A DNA stretch of 64,000 nucleotides from contig JAGFBZ010000011.1 of NCBI GenBank assembly GCA_018398805.1, positions 1,648,501-1,712,500 on the forward strand. Reading direction: 5' to 3'. The notes below the pieces were generated by a model. The model did no database searches. It had not been told where the DNA came from and worked only from the letters and a program-made list of their open reading frames with translations. Each line of letters begins with the position of its first letter. The stretch's first letter is position 1. Source of the DNA: Hirundichthys speculiger. Its lineage: Eukaryota; Chordata; Actinopteri; Beloniformes; Exocoetidae. Positions 55,061 through 64,000 of this stretch are shown here, piece by piece. The position numbers and the translations under genes are program-made.

Positions 55061-56960
55061 GCGGGGTTGTGATAACAATATGGGATTCTCCAAATTAAAG
55101 TGCAAATTTAGGGGCAGCCATTGTGACCAAGTGGATGTTGCAACAGACATTTTAGTGAGTGATGGATGCAGGAAACGTTAAGGAATTCTGTAACTTCTTA
55201 TCTAATGTTGTATGGTATATTGCAGAGTAAATAAGTGAAACTCTAAAAATATTAAAAAATGTAGCTTAGAAGTATCATTAGTTAAAAGTATAATTGTCAT
55301 GTAACTGGGCAGTTGTTTCTATCCTTGGTCTCTCTACACAAGCTCGAGTGTCTTTAGGCAAGACAGTGAACCCACTTCTGAAACAATGTGGTCAATGGTG
55401 ATTCAGTGTTTGAATATGATACAAAAAAGTGTTGTGTACAGAATAAGACCTGTGGTTTGATTGTAGTTTAGTAATGTAACTCCAGTATATGGTGCTTTGG
55501 GCAATCAAAAAGACAAGGACTACTAAAGAACTGCACAGAACAAATGCAGTTTTTTAGTGTGACTGAATACTCATTTCAGCTTTAAATGGGTTGAAGATTT
55601 ACAAAACAGTAGCCTTAATACTATCCAGCGAGTTTAAAGGCACTTTGACCTTTTAGGATCATGGCAGCTTTTTCGTCAGACAGTACCATAATCATAAAGA
55701 GAAAACACTTAAAAAGATTAAACTCCATAAAGACAGGATTTATGTCTCTGGGTAGGGGTGGGGTGGTTAATATCACCTGTTCTCGCCTGTGACACTCTGT
55801 GTACATGAGAAGTTGGATGTCAGAGCTGGGAATGACGACACCCCCATTTCAACCTTGTTGAAGTGCCACAAGTTCTAATGTGACTGATTTTGTAACCTAA
55901 AATACTACAGCTGTCACTGCCTTATATGCAAGCGGAATGCTGGATTTCAGGGTTGTGGCTGGTGTTTTCCAGCTAAAAACTCCAATTAGGATCTTGGAAA
56001 CACTGACTTCTGATCTATAAGCACATTCTGCTGAATTTAGAAATCTCATCCACCAGTGCAGGAACGAAGACTAAAAAGAGTTGAATCTGTTTGAGAGTGT
56101 CCCTAGATGTGCTTGGTGCCTTTAACAGAGTAATAAACTATTAGGGGCTTTTGTTGATATTGCACACATGAATGTACAGAAGATATCACTGGATCAAAAT
56201 GCTTCTTGGTCCAGTTCCAAAGTGGATTTATCGACATCTCTTGCGGTCTGACCTTTTCTACGCCCATGTCAAAACACCCTTCACTTGAGCTCAACAATCC
56301 TAAAAGACCACAGAGAATTAATAATTTACTCCCACCGCCACACTGTAATGCCTCTATTTGAAATGTCATCAGGAACAAGGAAGGAAACTACATTTGTCAG
56401 TGATAATTTCTAGTCTGAACTTGGGACATTAGTGAAGACCACTCTGGCTCCATTCTGACTCACCAACTCTCGTTCAAACGCCTTTACAGCTTTCCACTGT
56501 CCAGTGCATAAAACTACATACGAAGTAATTATGCCCTTCTTTACCTCACAACCACTTCCTGTCTCATCTCTGAGAGCACAGTGAGAGGCCGAGATGGAGC
56601 AGCATAATGAGATTTGAGCCATCTCCGCTGTCACTTAGCATTAGTTTACAGGCTCTCGCTGAAAGAGGGAGGAGGAAGCACTCTGGTGTTTTCCAGTCAG
56701 GCTCAGCTTACTGCAGATCATGCGCAGGGAGGCGAAGATGCAATCAAACATGTATTGCTGGGTGTGGAACAGGCATCTCAAACTGTCTCAATTAAATGAG
56801 AAATTGGGAGGAAAGATCTGTAGTAGACACAAAGAACTGGCAGTTCAGCTAAGGACTAATTCAACATGCTCCTTTATTGACTCACAGTGCAGTCATCAAT
56901 GGTTTGATCAGATTCTCATCCAATTCCTGTGGTAGAAACTGGTAAACAAATGAATTCAAG
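55061..56960. other. Intron 3, no recognisable content
   Basis: No domain in the short frames and no repeat recognised. Confidence 0.45.
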
Positions 56961-56967
56961 CTGACTG

Positions 56968-57085
56968 TGATGGACTGGAAACCTGTCCAGGGTGTACCAC
57001 TGGCTTTATCCCAAAGAGATCTGGGATAGGCTCCAGACCCGTGACCCTGAACAGGAATAAGTGGGAATAGATAATGAATGGATAG
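56968..57085 (+). repeat. V-SINE-like retroposon, 3' part only
   Basis: Includes gatggactggaaacctgtcc, agggtgtacc, gggataggctccag and ccctgaacaggaataa, ending in atgaatggatag. It corresponds to the 3' third of the element at 4635-4970. The tRNA head is absent. Confidence 0.65.
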
Positions 57086-58324
57086 ACTCTAAGCTGAATT
57101 GAAATGAAGGCTCACTGAAAGTCTCCAACTTCAGGCAAAGCACCTGACATGCATCCTTCAGTAAAAGCCACTAAACCCCTGAGTGATTTTCAGTTAATGT
57201 CCACTGTGTAAAGCTGTTATGTCTTAGGGTACTACTACACGAACACAGATTCAGCTTTAAATACATAGCTTTCATCCACAGGAACCATCTGATTCTGTTT
57301 GAGTTTCATATTGTGTATTAGTCTCGACAGAAGGTTTTTAAGTGAAGACAGAGACACAAACAACCAAGACATTATACCCAAGCAGCTTCTCTGAATTTAT
57401 TCTTCTGGTCTTAGTACCTCTTTCTCTTCACCATGACTTCTTCTTGGAACCAACTAAGCTCCCTGTGGCACTCTAAATCTTGACAATATTTCTCTTGTCA
57501 TGACTCCTGATCTGTGCTTTTTCCTACCACAACCGTCAAAGGTTGCTTTCAGTCGACATTCTGCCTCATCCGAAGTCACAGCAGAGAAATCTCTGCTCAT
57601 TCATGTCGTTCTTCTTCTGTGGTTTTTGCCATGACTAGGTGACTAACCCTCTGCTTCCTTTTTATGCCAACTCATGTATGTCCAGTGTACGTGAATGGTC
57701 CTTTGAATGGACTCTCAGACGATCAAAGATACTGTTATCACTGTGGATATAGTCTACAGGTGTGTTCAGGAATGGTAGATTAGTTAGATTATAACTCTTA
57801 TTCTTATCTCATTTGAAGAAGTATGAATCCAGTTTCCAACTCTCCCGAACTGTTTTGAGAAAACCCTAGCGAGAATCCCTTGAAATATGAATGCAGCGTG
57901 GATGTACAGAGGTTGATTCTTGATTCTAGCTTGTACTTCTAAATGAAGGGGCTAAGTTGATAATTACAGTTTGGCACAGATGTCAGATCCACTGTTGACC
58001 ATTTCTTCGTGGAACTTTTGTTGCTATTTTAACTCCTTTTTACATTTCCAAATTTCTTGGTGGCATCACCACCACAGGATTTAGCGATTTAAATCCAAGG
58101 TGTGCATTTTTCCAGATACAAGTTTGCATGGAAGTTCATAATAAAGTTGGGAAAAACGTTGGAAGTTTGTAAGTTCTGTCAATAAACTGTATATTAGAGA
58201 AGCCATCAAATCCATGTCTTTTATCATCCATCTGTTGATTAAAAAAAACAAAAACAAAGCAACAACCACATAACCTGACTCCAAGTGTTTGTCCTCATGA
58301 TGTGGTTTGTGTGTTTGCTTGCAG
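57086..58324. other. End of intron 3
   Basis: No repeat recognised. Ends with acceptor tgtttgcttgcag of the exon at 58325. Confidence 0.5.
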
Positions 58325-58402
58325 GCGGAGTACGAGGTTACTCCGGATGAGAGGAGGAAGGAGTGTGGTCAGGAACTCATCGACAAATACTTCAACCCAA
58401 AG
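58325..58402 (+). CDS. grk6: GRK6-like kinase gene, coding exon 4 (RGS-homology domain)
   Basis: Coding exon of exactly 26 codons, phase 0 at both ends. It begins AEYEVTPDERRKECGQ and ends DKYFNPK. The AEYEVTPD start is shared by GRK5 and GRK6. The following RRKECG is closer to GRK6 (KRKACG), while the KY..PK end resembles GRK5, so this exon alone does not settle the paralogue. The acceptor is tgtttgcttgcag and the donor is gtaggt at 58403. It continues the RGS-homology helical bundle started in the previous exon, 13.8 kb upstream. Confidence 0.94.
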
Positions 58403-59090
58403 GTAGGTGCTGCTTATATTGACATCTGTTTGAATGTAATCAACTCTGTTATCACCCAGAGGGGCGGGGCCAAAGTGGTCAGAAAGTAAATTATCTGTAA
58501 TGATTATGTGGATGATTTTGCTTTTGGTGGTTATAAGATTACTCAGTTATGTGTTCTTTATTAAATGAGAAGCCCTCAATACATTCAGTGCTCCAGATAT
58601 GACGCTCATATTTTAAGAAAATGAGACAAATATAGCAGAAAAACTGGTATTAAGTTGGAAAAAGGAAATACAGTTTGGGTAGTACAAATAAAATGTAAAT
58701 GAATGTAAACATCTTCAAGGTCTTCATATCAAATGTGATGAATTAAGGTGAATGTAATGATGATCACTCTTGTTTTTAATCAGGTCCTGTACAATTTTTT
58801 GGATTTTTTTTTTTTAGTGTATAATGTTGTAAAATCTGCTTCTTTGGATTATTAAGTAAAAAAGTCCAGCTTGGATAGACTCTGCTTCTTGTGCACCAGC
58901 TGAATTGTAATATTTCAGAATACAGCAAAAAGTCTGCACAACAAGACCAAAATAAAAGATATGACATTCCCAACCTGTCAGTCACTGATCTCTGTCAGGT
59001 TCCATTGTCTACAGATGTAGTCCATCTGTGTGCTCATACCTCCATGCGTATAAGTCACCCTATGTTCCTGCCTTTTCTGTAAGAAAGTAT
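58403..59090. other. Start of intron 4, no recognisable content
   Basis: Opens with donor gtaggtgctg. No repeat identified. Confidence 0.5.
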
Positions 59091-59093
59091 TCA

Positions 59094-59755
59094 CTACAGC
59101 CATTTCCATCCTTTTTGAAAGGCTACCACCATATGTCCTTCTGCGTTCCTCTCCTGAATACCAAACCTGCCCATCACTTCCTCATCACCTCTGTTGCCTT
59201 CTCCAACATGATTATTGAAGTCTGCACCAATCACCACTCTTTCATCTCTGGGGATACTCTGCATCACTTCATCCACCTCATTCCATAATTTCTCCTTCTC
59301 TTCAAACTCACATCCTACCTGTGGGGCATAACCACTAACTCCACTGAACATCACTTCTTCAATCTCCATCTTCAGGCTCATCACTCTATCTGACACTTTC
59401 TTTACCTCCAGAACATTCCTAACAAACTCTTCCTTCAAGGTTACTCCTGCTCCGTTTCTCTTTCCATCCACAGCATTATAAATCAATTTTCAACATTCAA
59501 AGTCCCTACTCTCAGCCCCAGTCTCTTTCTTTTCCTCTTTTCTCTCTCTCTGCCTATGGACACGGCCTCCACCTCTCCTTCTTTGACCAAAAGTAGTCCA
59601 GTTTCCATCGGTGCTTATCCTGTGATTCACAGGGTTAGTTTGGCATAGATTTTGCGTCGGATGCCCTTCCTGACCCAACCCTCTGCATTTATCCGGGCTT
59701 GGGACCTGCTCAAAAAGACACTGGCTTGTTACCCCCCTGAGGCAGCATTAAATAT
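59094..59755 (-). mobile_element. RTE-type LINE fragment with endonuclease domain
   Basis: On the minus strand the open frame 59486-59094 reads NGAGVTLKEEFVRNVLEVKK, VSDRVMSLKMEIEEVMFSGV, SGYAPQVGCEFEEKEKLWNE and VVIGADFNNHVGEGNRG. The SxYAPQ and GDFN-like (here GADFN) blocks belong to the APE-type endonuclease of RTE (Rex3/Expander-like) retrotransposons. Upstream (59755-59490) lies a familiar leader with gggcatccgacgcaaaatc and gagagtagggactttgaatg. The reverse transcriptase is missing. It occupies much of the short intron 4. Confidence 0.8.
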
Positions 59756-60118
59756 TTCTTCTTGGTATGATATACAGATAAAGAAAATGTGGTAAATAAT
59801 GCTGCATTTAATGAAAAATGACTAAAGGCTTTGACTGAGCTCAGTTTTATTTTCTCACACCATGTTTGGATAAAACTTTGCCTGATGTAAGATATCTACA
59901 ATTTCTCTGTGATCCTGCTGTTCTGTCTCGGTGTGGCGACTGAGTTCTCCACTCTGACATTTCTCTGTTCAAGTCTGAACATGAGAAAAGTCTGGAACAC
60001 GCTGATGATAATCACCAACACGCAATGTCTCAAACCTGTTCATCTGGCTTTGACTCCTTTCACTGCCTTACTTTGTGTTCACCTGGGCCTCACACTTGTT
60101 TTTGTTGTCATGACACAG
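59756..60118. other. End of intron 4
   Basis: No repeat recognised. The frame at 59909-60223 is the exon at 60119 extended backward into intron. Confidence 0.6.
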
Positions 60119-60219
60119 TCGGAGGACCATGTGTCTGAGGTGGAGGAGGCCATGATGGCTCAGTGCACCGAGAGGCTGCAGCATGAGGCCTGCAAAGAGC
60201 TCTTCAAGGACTGTACCAA
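60119..60219 (+). CDS. grk6: GRK6-like kinase gene, coding exon 5 (RGS-homology domain)
   Basis: Coding exon entering in phase 0 and leaving in phase 2, preceded by an acceptor ending gacacag and followed by gtaag at 60220. It reads SEDHVSEVEEAMMAQC, then TERLQHEACKELFKDCTK. The CKELF/CKDLF motif near its end is shared with GRK5 and GRK6. This is the most divergent segment among paralogues, which explains the weaker match. The gene must continue past base 64000 with the rest of the RGS-homology domain and the kinase domain. Intron 4, about 1.7 kb, is the only short intron in view. Confidence 0.9.
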
Positions 60220-61183
60220 GTAAGATCACAGAGGTGCCATCTTCTTCTGTTTGTCCATTATTTCCTTCAGTTTCTCTTCAAGTATGTGAAAACTTCACAG
60301 AACTTTACAAAACACAAAAATCAGTTCCAAATCTGACACAAACGATCTGTATCAGTCTCCGTTTTTATGATACAGTTGAAATAATCAACTAATTTATTAG
60401 ATATCAGAGGCAAACGTGTCTTTTTAGGGTGTTAACTTTTCATCTGCTTCTTTTGAAAACTAAGAACCTTCTGATGAACCGAAGGAATAAGAAAATTACT
60501 TTAGTTAACTGACGAATATCTGCTCTGCACTTTGCACACCAGCAAAGGAGAAACTCCACCATCATCGTTACTGCTGTGTCCTGTGCGCCACATTCCCAAG
60601 CTCTATGAAATAGTGTTACCGTAAATTTGCATTGTAAGCAACATAGACAACAGAAACAAACGCACTTGTGTGTTTGTGGAAACCACAGCCAGTCACCATT
60701 TTCAGACTGCAGACTGGGACCACAATCAGTTAATGAAGCACACCAACTGAGGAGAATAGCAGCATTGTGTGTCCTTACAGTTCACGAAAGAGCAGCTTCA
60801 GCCTTGTCACACTGGAAATTGGGTTTGTAACACTGAATTATTTACTCTAGAATGAGAAACTTTGGCCTGTAAAAGCTGAAAGGAAACTGCAATAGCTCAC
60901 TGTGTTGACTGTTTGTTGCAGTTCCAAATTCAGTGTCATTTATATAATGCCACTTAGTATATAACTCACCTGTTGAGTATCACGCTCTTAGAGCTCTGCT
61001 CAGGCTGATCTGTACTGCTACGGCTGCATGTCTTGTCTTTATCTCTGTTCAGTGGAAAAATTCTAGACTTTTCTAATAAATAGAATTCTCATGTTGTCTT
61101 CTATGTCTACAAATCCCATGACTCTTAAATTTGTAATTAGTACCATCTAAATCAAAGTCACTACCTTTCTGCAGGACATACAT

Positions 61184-61184
<1 letters not shown>
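60220..61184. other. Start of intron 5, no recognisable content
   Basis: Opens with donor gtaagatcac. Nothing recognised before the (AAT)n run at about 61185-61218. Confidence 0.5.
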
Positions 61185-61189
<5 letters not shown>

Positions 61190-61217
<28 letters not shown>

Positions 61218-61640
61218 TTAATAATAATTTAAAAGGGGCGTTCAAAGCACAACACCCAGGGACACTTTACAGATAAATAAAAACACAATAAAATAAATAA
61301 AAACAACCGAGGGACAATACAACAATAAAATGAGGGTCAGTTAACAAATTGAATGCCATTTTGAACAGGTAAGTTTTGAGTTTGGACTTGAACTGGGGTA
61401 GAGAGTTGGGGAGCAGAGTGACTGAAAGCTCTGCTCCCCAACTCCCCAACTTTAGGAGGACCTGAGGGAGTGGGGGTGGGAGGGAGTGACGATGTGAATC
61501 AGGTCAGACAGGTGGTGGGGACTGGGTATCATATTTACGGAAGATATTGCCAAGTGGTAGGAGGTATATTAAGAAGAAGAGGGGCCCCAGGACGGAGCCC
61601 TTGGGCACACCTGAGGTGACGGGAAGGCTGTCAAGAGGAA
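61190..61640 (-). mobile_element. L2-like LINE remnant
   Basis: On the minus strand about 61625-61490 encodes SGVPKGSVLGPLFFLIYLLP, then LGNIFRKY, the GVPQGSVLGP reverse transcriptase box. At about 61420-61335, after a deletion, comes LPQFKSKLKTYLFKMAF, the usual end of ORF2, followed by a 3' tail near the (AAT)n run. The middle, including the catalytic Asp pair, is gone. The small inverted duplication gctctgctccccaactcccc at about 61429-61448 lies at the junction. Confidence 0.65.
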
Positions 61641-61833
61641 AGCCATCAGAGTCTGATCAAGTGTCGCTGGATCACCTGAGGGCGTGTGATGTTGGAATAT
61701 CTAAAACACCCAATGACCTGATGAACATCTTTAAAGATGTGTCCCAGCACATCTAATGATGCATCACTGACGCACATGTGTAAGATATGAAAAAGAATAG
61801 AAATCTCTGCAGTCGGACCTCAATTGGTTTACC

Positions 61834-63726
61834 CCTGGCCAGGGGCGATTCTAGGGTCAGAGCTTTAGGGGTGCTGAGCACCCAATGAGCCCCACCACAA
61901 CCCACAAGTAATGTTAGAAGAGGACAATACCATTAGGCGGGGTCGTTTTCATTCTTAAAATATAAACTTAAACCACAAACTATGGATTAAGTTTTGGACA
62001 TTATCTAAGCCTGTCAAATGCAAACTAAAATTTCTTACTCCAGGTTTTTGGGGTGCTGAATTTCATTTTTTACTCTCAGAGTGAGCCTTACAGACTGAGC
62101 GTGCTCAGACAGCCTTACAGACTGAGCGTGCTCAGACAGCCTTGAAGACTGAGCGTGCTCAGTTAGCCTTACAGACTGAGCATGCTCAGACAGCCTTACA
62201 GACTGAGCATGCTCAGACAACTAAGCATGCTCAGTTAGCCTTACAGACTGAGCATGCTCGGACAGCCTTACAGACTGAGCATGCTCAACAACTAAGCATG
62301 CTCAGTTAGCCTTACAGACTGAGCATGCTCAGACAGCCTTACAGACTATGCTCAGACACTGAGCATGCTCAGACAGCCTTACACACTGAGCATGCTCAGA
62401 CAGCATTACAGACTGAGCATGCTCAGACAACCTTACAGACTGAGCATGCTCAGACAGCCTTACAGACTGAGCATGCTCAGACAGCCTTACACACTGAGCA
62501 TGCTCAGACAGCCTTGCAGACTGAGCATGCTCAGTTAACCTTACAGACTGAGCATGCTCAGTTAGCCTTACAGACTGAGCATGCTCAGACAGCCTTAAAG
62601 ACTGAGCATGCTCAGACAGCCTTAAAGACTGAGCATGCTCAGACAGCCTTACAGACTGAGCGTGCTCAGACAGCCTTACAGACTGAGCGTGCTCAGACAG
62701 CCTTACAGACTGAGCGTGCTCAGACAGCCTTACAGAGACTGAGCGTGCTCAGACAGCCTTACAGACTAATCGTGCTCAGACAGCCTTACAGACTGAGCAT
62801 GCTCAGACAGCCTTACAGACTGAGCGTGCTCAGACAGCCTTACAGACTGAGCGTGCTCAGACAGCCTTGAAGACTGAGCGTACTCAGTCAGCCTTACAGA
62901 GTGAGCATGCTCAGACAACTGAGCATGCTCAGACTTAGCATGCTCAGTTAGCCTTACAGACTGAGCGTGCTCAGTCAGCCTTACAGACTGAGCGTGCTCA
63001 GACAGCCTTACAGACTGAGCATGCTCAAACAGCCTTACAGACTGAGCGTGCTCAGACAGTCTTACAGACTGAGCGTGCTTAGATGGCCTTGAAGACTGAG
63101 CGTGCCCAGTCAGCCTTACAGAGTGAGCATGCTCAGACAACTGAGCATGCTCAGACTTAGCATGCTCAGTTAGCCTTACAGACTGAGCATGCTCAGACAG
63201 CCTTAAAGACTGAGCATGCTCAGTTAGCCTTACAGACTGAGCATACTCAGACAGCCTTACAGACTGAGCGTGCTCAGACAGCCTTACAGACTGAGCGTGC
63301 TCAGACAGCCTTACAGACTGAGCATGCTCAGACAGCCTTACACACTGAGCATGCTCAGACAGCCTTACAGACTGAGCATGCTCAGACAGCCTTACAGACT
63401 GAGCATGCTCAGACAGCCTTACAGACCGAGCATGCTCAGACAGCCTTACACACTGAGCATGCTCAGACAGCCTTGCAGACTGAGCATGCTCAGTTAACCT
63501 TACACACTGAGCATGCTCAGACAGCGTTAAAGACTGAGCATGCTCAGACAGCCTTGAAGACTGAGCGTGCTCAGACAGCCTTACAGACTGAGTGTGCTCA
63601 GACAGCCTTACAGACTGAGCATGCTCAGACAGCCTTGAAGACTGAGCGTGCTCAGACAGCCTTACAGACTGAGCGTGCTAAAGCACCCCTAAAAAAGGGC
63701 TAGCCTCGCCCATGCCCCTGGCATCT
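61834..63726. mobile_element. Small inverted-terminus element housing a minisatellite
   Basis: The left end gccaggggcgattctagggt, continuing to tttaggggtgctgagcacc, is mirrored at the right end by gtgctaaagcacccct, then gcccatgcccctggc at 63708-63722. The outer flanks share gtttacc (61827-61833 and 63727-63733), a possible 7-8-bp target duplication. There is about 230 bp of non-repetitive left sequence, then the minisatellite up to the right terminus. No protein of its own. I cannot assign the superfamily. Confidence 0.6.
62080..63685. repeat. 27-bp minisatellite, about sixty units, palindromic core
   Basis: The unit is approximately tgagcatgctcagacagcct followed by tacagac. The core tgagcatgctca is a perfect 12-bp palindrome in units with gcat; units with gcgt break it. 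Variants (cagttagcc, cacactg, cttgaag, acaactgagc) are arranged in blocks. A 27-bp period is nine codons, so long frames appear on both strands (TEHAQTALQ repeats on +, RLSEHAQSV on -). These are consequences of the repeat, not genes. Confidence 0.95.
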
Positions 63727-63873
63727 GTTTACCAGTCGATCTAGGTTCCAGCTCTCACCTATACCCATGAATCGTGGTAGTGATCAAAAGAACAAGATCA
63801 AAAATGTAGGTGGCTGGAATTAGTTTTCTCTGAGAGTAAAAAATGAAATAAATAAATAAAAGTTGATTCATCC

Positions 63874-64000
63874 AGGAGACTTTTTTGGAGGTGTTTTGGG
63901 CATATCCACCCCAGGGAAGTCCCAGAGGTAGACCCAGGACACGCCAGAGAGATTGTACCTCCCAGCTTCCCAGTTTAGGAACACTTCAATGTCCTCTTGG
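63874..64000 (+). mobile_element. LINE ORF tail fragment, cut by window edge
   Basis: Reads, with shifts, EVFWAYPPQGSPRGRPRTRQ, then RDCTSQLPSLGTLQCPL. The PRGRPRTRWRDY-like motif is the familiar C-terminal end of a fish non-LTR retrotransposon polyprotein. It continues beyond the window. The exact clade is uncertain. Confidence 0.6.

Noticed and set aside
62080..63685. CRISPR-like array of short repeats
   Set aside because: Units are contiguous with no unique spacers, and the context is vertebrate intron.
62035..63703. Long frames in the minisatellite as a possible repeat protein gene
   Set aside because: Open frames on both strands follow from the 27-bp period. No promoter, start context or unique coding sequence.

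Overview
The window looks like teleost fish nuclear DNA. The basis is spliced exons of a vertebrate G protein-coupled receptor kinase gene, very long introns, and a mix of hAT, Tc1, L2, RTE and V-SINE-type repeats typical of ray-finned fish. I cannot name the species.

The only host gene I can support is a GRK4/5/6-subfamily kinase on the + strand, best matched to GRK6. Four consecutive coding exons are present: 19145-19240, 44395-44507, 58325-58402 and 60119-60219. They have consensus splice sites and matching phases (1, 0, 0, 2). Together they encode the basic N-terminal lipid/calmodulin-binding stretch and the first part of the RGS-homology domain. Exon 1 (start codon) lies upstream of base 1, and the kinase domain lies downstream of base 64000. 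Everything else is intronic: intron 1 to 19144, intron 2 about 25.2 kb, intron 3 about 13.8 kb, intron 4 about 1.7 kb, and intron 5 open-ended.

The introns are built of transposons. DNA transposons with exact or near-exact 8-bp target duplications (hAT type) sit at 3401-4238, 10039-11019, 14568-16025, 19600-21867 (carrying a nested one at 20633-21778), 22159-22903, 29201-29602 and 51330-53056 (carrying a nested one at 51859-52494). A nearly complete Tc1 transposon with long double-repeat termini is at 1321-2943, and two decayed Tc1 copies are at about 33950-34622 and 43325-43720. A pogo-like miniature element is at 28634-29109. LINE remnants are L2/Maui type (26264-27933, 41735-42335, 48300-48672, 61190-61640), RTE type (59094-59755) and an unclassified LINE tail at the right edge. 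Two degraded THAP exons and several BED-finger fragments are transposase relics.

Two elements stand out. One, 36140-38561, has about 285-bp inverted termini and a broken cysteine-rich protein of no transposase family I can name. The other, about 61834-63726, is a small inverted-terminus element filled with about sixty copies of a 27-bp minisatellite centred on a 12-bp palindrome. The units stay open in frames on both strands because the period is a multiple of three.

No tRNA, rRNA, CRISPR or operon-like features were seen. Comparisons with named families rest on memory, not on a database search.
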